Below are positions 7,606 to 14,075 of a stretch of DNA of 20,887 nucleotides, one piece after another. The notes under the pieces are model-generated. The model worked only from the letters and a program-made list of their open reading frames with translations. It was not told the DNA's origin and did not search any database. The DNA is taken from contig CAZWIF010000015.1 in the NCBI GenBank assembly GCA_964634355.1, positions 1 through 20,887 on the forward strand, read 5' to 3'. How positions within the stretch are numbered: position 1 is the first letter of the stretch; every line of letters starts with the position of its first letter. The stretch comes from CAKPSH01 sp964634355 (GTDB taxonomy: Bacteria; Bacillota; Clostridia; TANB77; CAG-508). The position numbers and the translations under genes are program-made.

Positions 7606-8625
7606 TTATTGTTCTTCCTCAAAATAATCTAATTTCATAGCTTTCTTTACTTTTTTCATTGTTTTTTTAGCTTCTTCTCTTGCACGTCTTGTACCCTCTA
7701 TTAAAATCCTATCAACTTCTTCTGGGTGTTCCTCATAATATTTTCTTTTTTCTCTTATTGGAGATAATTCTTTGTTTATATTTTGAGCTAATTGTTTCTT
7801 ACAAGCAACACAACCTCTTAACCCTTTTTTGCACTCTTCACACACATTTTTAACCTCTTCATCTGTGCTAAACAATTTATGATAATATTCAACCATACAT
7901 ATATCAGGATTTCCCAAATCGTCTTTTTTTATTCTATTTGGATCTGTTACTGCACTCATAACCTTCTTATTTATTTCTTCCACTGAATCAGATAAGTAAA
8001 TAGCATTTCCTAAAGATTTTCCCATTTTATCATTACCGTCTAAGCCCTTTATTCTTTTAGTGTTAGATAAGACAGCCTCAGGCTCTATCAAAATTTCACC
8101 ATAAATGCTATTAAATTTTCTCACTATTTCTCTACATTGCTCAATTAGTGGTAATTGGTCTTCTCCAACAGGTACTAAAGCCCCTCCAAATGTAGTTATA
8201 TCTGCAGCCTGACTTACAGGATATCCTAAAAATCCATAAGTTACACTTTCACCAAACAACTCTTTTTTCTGTGCTATTTCTGTCTTGACAGTTGGATTTC
8301 TCTCTAATCGTGCAATCGTAACTAAATTTGAATAATACACTGTAAGTTCTGCTGTTTCAGGTATCATTGATTGAATATATATAGTTGTTTTTTCAGGGTC
8401 AATCCCTACAGATAAATAATCCATAGCAACTTCTCTTACATTCCTTCTAACCTTTTCTGGATTATTAAAATTATCTGTTAACGCTTGTACATCAGCAATT
8501 AATATATAAGGCTCGTATATACCCTCATTTTGCATTTTTACTCTATTTTTTAAAGAACCAAAATAATGACCTATATGTAACTTCCCAGTTGGTCTATCTC
8601 CCGTTAAAACTCGTTTTTTTTCCAT
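7606..8625 (-). CDS. trpS: Tryptophanyl-tRNA synthetase with likely iron-sulfur motif
   Basis: A 339-residue class I synthetase that charges tRNA-Trp. The start is ATG 8625, ten bases after AAGGGA; an in-frame GTG at 8634 is only one base from that site. HIGH is at residues 17-20 (KLHIGHYFGSL) and the KMSKS variant KMGKS at 200-204. GEDQLPLIEQCREI is the usual adenylate-site segment. An unusual cysteine set, C243-x21-C265-x6-C272-x2-C275, nearly copies the C-x22-C-x6-C-x2-C motif that binds a 4Fe-4S cluster in Thermotoga TrpRS. No T-box leader fits in the 74-base gap to rpiB, so tryptophan-dependent attenuation is not seen; it is probably read from the rpiB side. Confidence 0.96.
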   Translation of the reverse strand: MEKKRVLTGDRPTGKLHIGHYFGSLKNRVKMQNEGIYEPYILIADVQALTDNFNNPEKVRRNVREVAMDYLSVGIDPEKTTIYIQSMIPETAELTVYYSNLVTIARLERNPTVKTEIAQKKELFGESVTYGFLGYPVSQAADITTFGGALVPVGEDQLPLIEQCREIVRKFNSIYGEILIEPEAVLSNTKRIKGLDGNDKMGKSLGNAIYLSDSVEEINKKVMSAVTDPNRIKKDDLGNPDICMVEYYHKLFSTDEEVKNVCEECKKGLRGCVACKKQLAQNINKELSPIREKRKYYEEHPEEVDRILIEGTRRAREEAKKTMKKVKKAMKLDYFEEEQ

Positions 8626-8658
8626 ATTTATCACATCCCTTTCTCAAGGCACAAATCT

Positions 8659-8694
8659 GGTTGGAAAAAATTAATTATAATTATTTTTTCAACC
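8659..8694. repeat. Imperfect AT-rich inverted repeat between rpiB and trpS
   Basis: Arms GGTTG...AAAAAAT and ATTTTTTCAACC around an AATTATAATT centre, with two one-base bulges. It could be a weak terminator or processing site in the rpiB-trpS transcript. The evidence is the symmetry alone. Confidence 0.35.
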
Positions 8695-8699
8695 TTACA

Positions 8700-9149
8700 T
8701 CAATCCTTCATATTTTTATTCTCTATTTCATTAATTAAATTAACTCTCTCCTCATGTCTTCCACCTTCAAAAGGTGTAGCTAAAAACATTCTAACAATAC
8801 AAATAGCTTCATTTACTGTAACATAATCAGCTCCAAGGGCTAATACATTTGCATTGTTATGCATTCTTGAAAATTTGGCAGTTGTCTCTTGATAACATGG
8901 TGCACATCTTACACCTTTAAATTTATTAGCTACCATTGCCATTCCAATTCCAGATCTGCATATTAATATTCCTGTATCAGCCTGTTTAGAAGAAATCTTC
9001 TCTGCTACCTTAGCAGCATATTCTGGATAATTAACACTCTCCTCTGAATATGTTCCAACATCCTCGACTTCAATTCCTGTCTCTTCTAAATATCTTTTTA
9101 CTTCCTCTTTTAATTTGTATCCTCCATGATCACAACCAATTACTACCAT
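8700..9149 (-). CDS. rpiB: Ribose-5-phosphate isomerase B
   Basis: A 149-residue RpiB/LacAB-family sugar-phosphate isomerase that interconverts ribose 5-phosphate and ribulose 5-phosphate. DHGG at 7-10 binds the sugar phosphate, C64 in ICRSGIGMAMVANK matches the catalytic cysteine position, and MHNNANVLALGAD (96-108) has the conserved H97 and N98. The usual CGTGIG is CRSGIG here, which leaves the cysteine and glycine loop in place. AAGGA lies about eleven bases before the ATG. It follows the Fic gene by 28 bases and precedes trpS by 74, consistent with one transcript. Another isomerase of the family (for example for allose or galactose 6-phosphate) is possible, but no sugar operon surrounds it. 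Confidence 0.92.
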   Translation of the reverse strand: MVVIGCDHGGYKLKEEVKRYLEETGIEVEDVGTYSEESVNYPEYAAKVAEKISSKQADTGILICRSGIGMAMVANKFKGVRCAPCYQETTAKFSRMHNNANVLALGADYVTVNEAICIVRMFLATPFEGGRHEERVNLINEIENKNMKD

Positions 9150-9177
9150 AATACTTCAATTCCTTTCTTTTTATTAT

Positions 9178-9838
9178 TTAATTATCAAATATAATACCAT
9201 CAATACAGTTATCATATATAAATTGTTTTATTTTAACTTTATCATTTGTACTGTAAAAATTTGAAAGTAAAATATTAAATTCTTCTAGCTTATTGTCTGG
9301 TACTTTAATTATTCCCACTCCACTTTCTATCATAATTTTATTTGCACAAATAGTACTTGTTCTCTTGTTTCCGTCCCAAAATAGTTGTGTTCGCATACCA
9401 TATAGCATATACTCTATTGCTTTTTCAGTAGCATTTTCTATTTGTATAATTCTATTTATATCTTCTTTCACTTTTTCTTCATTTGGAATTTCCGGAATAT
9501 AATCCGTTCCTGTTATGTGCACATTCCCGATTTCTAAGAGTTCCCCACGAAAGGCTTTCATTTCTTGCCACAAATTCATTTACTTTACAAATAAAATCTA
9601 TATCAAATTTTTCATCAATATTATTTATAACATATTTCCAAGCATCTCTTAAATTTAATATACATTGTATTTCATCTAGCTTTAATTCTGGAACATTTAC
9701 TCCTTCTAATATTGTTTGAGTCTGTGGGAAAGTTATATTAATTCCTTCCATTCTGGCATTTGCATAAATATTGTCTACCAAATTTCTCTTTGCCAAAAAT
9801 ATATTCTGTTTCTTCGTTAAATTATATTTATCTTGCAT
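9178..9838 (-). pseudogene. Fic-domain protein, frame-shifted, catalytic His replaced by Gln
   Basis: Two overlapping frames (9838-9479 and 9579-9178) join into one 219-residue Fic protein if one base is dropped from the TTT at 9531-9533. The joined text reads ESLSWGTLR-IGNVHITGTDYIPEIP, the normal run of this family. An N-terminal helix has NARMEG (27-32), close to the inhibitory [ST]xxxE[GN] motif of class II Fic proteins. The core motif is QLFWDGNKRT (151-160), where the usual catalytic His of HxFxDGNxR is Gln, so AMP transfer by the standard route is doubtful. GGGAGG ten bases before the ATG and a promoter at 9867-9895 look intact. Real decay and a sequencing slip are both possible. Confidence 0.82.
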
Positions 9839-9866
9839 TATTTATTTTCCTCCCATTTCCACGAAA

Positions 9867-9895
9867 AGTATATCATATTTTTATTTTATTTACAA
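9867..9895 (-). promoter_or_regulatory. Extended -10 SigA-type promoter for Fic gene
   Basis: Minus strand: TTGTAA (9895-9890), 17-base spacer ending TGA, TATACT (9872-9867). It lies 29 bases before the Fic ATG and likely also feeds rpiB and trpS. It sits just left of the ylbJ start. Confidence 0.55.
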
Positions 9896-9908
9896 TATAA
9901 ATTTAAGT

Positions 9909-10988
9909 ATGAAAAAAAGAAGTGTTAAATTTATTATATTTTCGATTAAAGAAAATTTATTATCAATAATTTTTATTTTATTTACAATATCACTTGTGAT
10001 ATTTTCAAAATCAAATTTATCTGCTGCAAAAACTGGACTTTCATTATGGGCAAACGCTGTTGTCCCATCTTTATTTCCATTTTTCATTGCAACAGAATTA
10101 TTGAGTTATACAAATGTAGTACCTTTACTTGGTTCTTATTTGAATTTTTTAATGAGACCATTATTTAACGTCCCTGGAGAAGGTTCTTTCCCCTTTATTA
10201 TGGGAATAATTAGTGGTTATCCAACTGGTGCAAAAATAGTCTCTAAATTTAAAAAAGAAGGAATTGTGAGTTCTGTTGAAGCAGAACGTCTTTTGGCATT
10301 TACCAATAACTCTGGTCCATTATTTATAATCGGAACTGTTGGAATTTCACTATTTGGTAATACAGAAATTGGTTTACTGCTTCTCATTACACATATACTA
10401 GCATGTATCACTGTTGGAATTCTATTTAGATTTTGGAAAAACAAAAATCCCCCTACTTTTACTTATTCAAATATAGGGGGAAAAATATCATCATCTCACA
10501 ATTTTTCTTCAAAAAATATAGCTTTTACAGACCTAGGTAAAATTATGGGAGCCAGTATTACAAGTGCAACTCATACTATCATTCTAATCGGTGGCTTTGT
10601 TGTACTTTTTAGTGTTATAATTTCAATTATAAATAGTAGTGGTCTCTTACTTTTACTATGTAAATTTATTAAGCCATTATTTGATGTGTTAAATATAAAT
10701 CCTGAATTTTCTTCAGGACTTATCAGCGGAATTATTGAACTTACAAATGGAGTAAATTTAATATCCTCCATTCCAGAAAAAGCAATCTCTATTAACATAA
10801 TAATTTGCGCTTTTCTATTAGGTTTTGGAGGAATATCAGTTGTTCTTCAAGTATTTAGCATTGTATCTGAAGCAAACATTTCTATAAAACCATATATCAT
10901 TGGGAAATTATTACAAGGAATATTTGCTGCATTATATATTTATCTCTTTATACACAATTTTGATTTATTTAATTTAGACTTACTTTAA
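9909..10988 (+). CDS. ylbJ: YlbJ-type sporulation integral membrane protein
   Basis: A 359-residue polytopic membrane protein with Gate (nucleoside-recognition-like) halves. Family landmarks are SGYPTGAKI (102-110), FTNNSGPLFIIGTVG (131-145) and the repeated half with GGFVVLFSVIISII and GISVVLQVFSIV. In Bacillus YlbJ is made in the mother cell under SigmaE and is needed for heat-resistant spores, so this gene argues for a spore former. ATG 9909 is chosen because the longer frame (back to 9771) runs into the opposing Fic gene and adds a non-family stretch. No clear ribosome site precedes 9909, which is unusual for this window. It is convergent with the next gene and their stop codons overlap. 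Confidence 0.9.
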   Translation: MKKRSVKFIIFSIKENLLSIIFILFTISLVIFSKSNLSAAKTGLSLWANAVVPSLFPFFIATELLSYTNVVPLLGSYLNFLMRPLFNVPGEGSFPFIMGIISGYPTGAKIVSKFKKEGIVSSVEAERLLAFTNNSGPLFIIGTVGISLFGNTEIGLLLLITHILACITVGILFRFWKNKNPPTFTYSNIGGKISSSHNFSSKNIAFTDLGKIMGASITSATHTIILIGGFVVLFSVIISIINSSGLLLLLCKFIKPLFDVLNINPEFSSGLISGIIELTNGVNLISSIPEKAISINIIICAFLLGFGGISVVLQVFSIVSEANISIKPYIIGKLLQGIFAALYIYLFIHNFDLFNLDLL

Positions 10989-11368
10989 AATCTCCTAAAC
11001 CTTGTATTACTATATCCACGTGAATTATTGCATCCACAAGACGTTTCTGGCATATTTTGCGTATTTATAGTAGTATTTACTGTATTAACAGTAGTAGAAT
11101 TGTCCGTTGTATTGCCATCATCATTGTTATCACTATTTATAAGCCTTATAACAAACCTTGTAACAACAGCAGATAAGAAAGCAAGAATGGTATATATAAT
11201 CGCAAAAATTAAGAATGTAGCATCAAAAGCTGCAAAAGCCACAATCAGATATATAGCAAAAAACACACTAGCCACTTTTATCGGGCTGTGTAAAATAGTT
11301 TCTAAAACACTCGCCAATATAATCGTAGCAATTGGCAAAGCAAATAATAACAATAATAAATTACTCAT
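10985..11368 (-). CDS. Small membrane protein resembling DUF2651 (YbeC-like)
   Basis: A 127-residue protein with three hydrophobic helices (about 4-24, 31-48, 51-76) and a long polar tail rich in Asn and Thr with a CGC motif and arginine-rich end (NTRFRRF). The segment ASVLETIL..SPIKVASVFFAIYLIVAFAAFD resembles the DUF2651/YbeC family, but the tail is extra. AAAGGAG is nine to ten bases before the ATG and is partly inside a 10-bp inverted repeat that could mask it. The gene follows truA by 82 bases and ends with its stop sharing bases with the ylbJ stop. Function is unknown; the family assignment is from memory of its pattern and moderate in certainty. Confidence 0.7.
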   Translation of the reverse strand: MSNLLLLLFALPIATIILASVLETILHSPIKVASVFFAIYLIVAFAAFDATFLIFAIIYTILAFLSAVVTRFVIRLINSDNNDDGNTTDNSTTVNTVNTTINTQNMPETSCGCNNSRGYSNTRFRRF

Positions 11369-11370
11369 AT

Positions 11371-11436
11371 ATTTGTAACTCCTTTAAATCAAAGTCTTTA
11401 TATATAATATGCATATGTTTATAATTAGTTACAAAT
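11371..11436. promoter_or_regulatory. Long-range inverted repeat covering a ribosome site
   Basis: Perfect 10-bp arms ATTTGTAACT (11371-11380) and AGTTACAAAT (11427-11436), 46 bases apart. In the minus-strand RNA the downstream arm begins within the AAAGGAG ribosome site of the DUF2651-like gene. Folding would reduce access to it. It could also be a protein-binding operator. Confidence 0.35.
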
Positions 11437-11450
11437 TATTGTTTCCTTTA

Positions 11451-12191
11451 TTATTTATATTTTACATTCATTAAATATAATCCTTGTGGTGGTAGCGTTT
11501 TACCAGCCCTTTTTCTATCCTTTGCCTCTATAATATCTGGTATCTCATCAGGTTCTATTTTCCCAAGTCCAACCTCTAGTAAGGTTCCTGAGATTATCCT
11601 TACCATATTATATAAAAAACCATTTCCAGTAAGTTCTATATATATTCTATCTCCATCCTTTGTTACCTCTGCCTTATATATAGTTCTTATGCTACTCTTT
11701 GATGAAGTTCCACTTGCTTTAAATCCTTTAAAATCATGTTCTCCTTCAAAATACTTTACAGCTTTTTTCATAGCATTAACATCTAATTTTTGTGAAAAGC
11801 AATATTCCATATTTCTATATATTGCAGTACCATACTCCGAATTATTTATCACATATCTATATGTTTTCTCTTTACAATTAAATCTACTATGAAAATTTTC
11901 ATCTACTTCTTCTGCATTCTGTATTCTTACTGATTTTTTTAAATATGTATTTAGTGCTATTGGTATTTTCTCTATTGGAATATTAGAATTAGTTTTAAAA
12001 TTAGCAACTTGTCCGAAAGCATGAACTCCTGCATCGGTTCTTCCAGAAGCATTTAATTCAATTTCATCTTCCCCTGTAATTCTTTTTATTGTCTCTTCAA
12101 TCTCACCTTGAATATTCAATTTGTTACTCTGCTTTTGCCAACCATTAAAACCGCTTCCATCATATTCTATTGTTAATTTTATGTTTCTCAT
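11451..12191 (-). CDS. truA: tRNA pseudouridine(38-40) synthase
   Basis: A 246-residue TruA, which converts uridines 38-40 of the tRNA anticodon arm to pseudouridine. The N-terminus KLTIEYDGSGFNGWQKQ is typical, and the active-site motif NASGRTDAGVHA places the catalytic aspartate at D53. Later motifs are FHSRFNCKEKTYRY, the substrate loop HDFKGFKASG, and FLYNMVRIISGTLLEVGLGK. The end PPQGLYLMNVKYK is also family-like. The ribosome site is weak (GAAAGAAG about seven bases before the ATG). It lies downstream of gltX on the same strand with a 111-base gap holding a repeat copy, so cotranscription is possible. Confidence 0.96.
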   Translation of the reverse strand: MRNIKLTIEYDGSGFNGWQKQSNKLNIQGEIEETIKRITGEDEIELNASGRTDAGVHAFGQVANFKTNSNIPIEKIPIALNTYLKKSVRIQNAEEVDENFHSRFNCKEKTYRYVINNSEYGTAIYRNMEYCFSQKLDVNAMKKAVKYFEGEHDFKGFKASGTSSKSSIRTIYKAEVTKDGDRIYIELTGNGFLYNMVRIISGTLLEVGLGKIEPDEIPDIIEAKDRKRAGKTLPPQGLYLMNVKYK

Positions 12192-12275
12192 TTCTAATCT
12201 TCTTTCTCTTTCAATCTTCCCACTATTTTGTAGTCGCTAAGAATATAATTCCATATATAAAATCATCTTTTATAT

Positions 12276-12300
12276 GGCACGGTGCTACCTTGGCCCCTAC
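12276..12300 (+). repeat. GC-rich intergenic repeat, copy 3 (decayed palindrome)
   Basis: Starts GGCACGGTGC and ends GGCCCCTAC, two bases from the gltX stop codon. It differs from copy 4 (14015) at only about three of 25 positions, and shares the CACGGT and CCCCTAC ends with the perfect palindromes of copies 1 and 2. The palindrome is broken in the middle (ACCTTG in place of a CCGTG arm). Confidence 0.7.
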
Positions 12301-12302
12301 AG

Positions 12303-13955
12303 CTATTTTATTGCTCTTTGTAGTCTGTTTATTACACTATCTTTTCCTAATACCTGCATAATCTCATACATATCTGGTGTGTTCGCTCTACCTGTTAATG
12401 AAATTCTAATTACAGTTGAAATATCTCCTACATGCCCTTTGTATGGTTCTGGATTTGCTTTAAATTCTTTTACTTCTCTTGCATATCCTAATTCTTCTGC
12501 TAAATCTTTCAATTTATTAAACCATGTATTCTTATCATCATTTATATCGAAATATTTTTCCACATACTTATTCACAATATTCTCAATCTCATCTTTATCG
12601 TTTATTTTTTGATATTCATAATTTATTTCTTGATTTAAATATCTTTCATCATACATATATTCAATATTCTCTCTAATGCTAGACCAAGATTCTATATCTT
12701 TTCTTGGTTTTTCATTTCCACGTTCTATTCCTAAAACTTTTAATGTGTATTCTGTATCCTTTTCTAACAACTCTTTTAAATCACTATCATAAGTGTTAGC
12801 CCAATTCATAGCATAGTCGTATACTGTTTTAGCATCATACTTAGATATAACTGTTTTTGATATATCTAAAAGTTTAACCATATCAAATAAAGCACCACTT
12901 ACACTCATTTTATTTAGTAATAACTCGAATTCTTCTATTGAAGCTGATTTATTTTGTTTTCTCCACTGCTCAAAATTTGAATTGGCTATGTTTAATAGAT
13001 ATTCTTTTACTGCCTCTGGTGGAATTCCAACTTTTGCATAATATTCCACTGCTGCCTCTGGATCTTTTCTCTTACTTAATTTCCTCTTTGCTCCATTTTC
13101 TTCTTTTAATATTGGTGCAATATGGCAGTACTTTGGTGGTTTAAATCCTAGCACTTGGAATAACTGTACATGAACTGGAAGTGATGATAACCACTCATCT
13201 CCACGTATTACATGTGTTGTTCCCATTAGATGGTCATCTACAGCATGTGCAAAATGATATGTAGGTAATCCATCTGATTTTATAATAACAATATCTTGGT
13301 TGTTTTCAGGGAAGGTCACATTTCCTTTAATAACATCTTTAAATTTAACCTTCTTTTCAGAATCACCTGGTGATTTTAATCTTATTATATAGTTCTCTCC
13401 ATTTTTAATCTTTTCTGCAGCTTCAGTAATTGGAAGGTTTCTATATTTTGCCCAAACGCCATAATAACCTGGTATAACTTTAGCTTCTTCTTGTTTTTTT
13501 CTCATTTCATCCAATTCTTCTGCTGTACAAAAACAAGGATATGCTAATCTATTTTCTATTAAATATTTAGCATAAGCCTGATAAATATCTTTTCTTTGAC
13601 TTTGTTTATATGGACCATAATCTCCAAAAGACTCTTCTTCATTCTTCATTCCTTCATCTGGAACAATGTCAAACTTCTTTAAAGAATCTATAATTCCAGT
13701 TACACCATTTTCAACCTCTCTTTTTTGGTCTGTATCTTCTATTCTAAGGAAAAAGACTCCATTTGTTTGAGCTGTAACCTTCCTTGCAATAAGAGCTTGA
13801 TATAAACCTCCTATATGTACAAAACCAGTTGGGCTTGGTGCAAATCTCGTAACAATTGCCCCCTCCTCTAAATTTCTTCTAGGATATTTTTCCTCATAGT
13901 ATGAAACATCCTTCACATTTGGAAATATTAAATCTGCTAAATCCTTATAATCCAT
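12303..13955 (-). CDS. gltX: Glutamyl-tRNA synthetase
   Basis: A 550-residue class I synthetase that charges tRNA-Glu (and in many clostridia also tRNA-Gln for the amidotransferase route). It is of the longer type, with an N-terminal lead (MDYKDLADLIFPNV) before the catalytic domain. TRFAPSPTGFVHIGG holds the HIGH variant HIGG at 47-50, FFLRIEDTD is the usual substrate segment, and KLSKR (292-296) replaces KMSKS. The chosen start, ATG 13955, is ten bases after AAAGGA; a TTG at 13991 has no ribosome site. It lies between rnj and truA on the same strand. GatCAB genes are not in the window, so discrimination cannot be judged. Confidence 0.95.
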   Translation of the reverse strand: MDYKDLADLIFPNVKDVSYYEEKYPRRNLEEGAIVTRFAPSPTGFVHIGGLYQALIARKVTAQTNGVFFLRIEDTDQKREVENGVTGIIDSLKKFDIVPDEGMKNEEESFGDYGPYKQSQRKDIYQAYAKYLIENRLAYPCFCTAEELDEMRKKQEEAKVIPGYYGVWAKYRNLPITEAAEKIKNGENYIIRLKSPGDSEKKVKFKDVIKGNVTFPENNQDIVIIKSDGLPTYHFAHAVDDHLMGTTHVIRGDEWLSSLPVHVQLFQVLGFKPPKYCHIAPILKEENGAKRKLSKRKDPEAAVEYYAKVGIPPEAVKEYLLNIANSNFEQWRKQNKSASIEEFELLLNKMSVSGALFDMVKLLDISKTVISKYDAKTVYDYAMNWANTYDSDLKELLEKDTEYTLKVLGIERGNEKPRKDIESWSSIRENIEYMYDERYLNQEINYEYQKINDKDEIENIVNKYVEKYFDINDDKNTWFNKLKDLAEELGYAREVKEFKANPEPYKGHVGDISTVIRISLTGRANTPDMYEIMQVLGKDSVINRLQRAIK

Positions 13956-14014
13956 ATAATTCAAATCCTTTCTAAAATCTATTTGTTGCAAATATTTTTA
14001 TTTCTGTTCTCTCA

Positions 14015-14040
14015 GTGCACGGTGCGACCTTAGCCCCTAC
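14015..14040 (+). repeat. GC-rich intergenic repeat, copy 4 (decayed palindrome)
   Basis: Begins GTGCACGGTGC and ends AGCCCCTAC, between rnj and gltX. It is nearly identical to copy 3 and in the same orientation. The sequence after it (14054-14068) has a small inverted repeat GATTA/TAATC that may be part of the same decayed element. Confidence 0.7.
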
Positions 14041-14075
14041 GATTGACATCAGCGATTATAGCGTAATCCCAATAA

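Noticed and set aside
8626..8699. T-box leader for trpS
   Set aside because: Only 74 bases are available and no T-box core or antiterminator could be seen.
9873..9896. SigmaE-type sporulation promoter for ylbJ
   Set aside because: TCATATT is present but the -10-like TTTACAAT is only nine bases away, too close, and the same bases form the leftward Fic promoter.
9771..9908. Longer N-terminus for YlbJ
   Set aside because: It lies over the opposing Fic gene and promoter, adds a non-family stretch, and the family-like part begins at ATG 9909.
13956..13991. TTG start for gltX twelve codons upstream
   Set aside because: No ribosome site there, while ATG 13955 has AAAGGA at the right distance.
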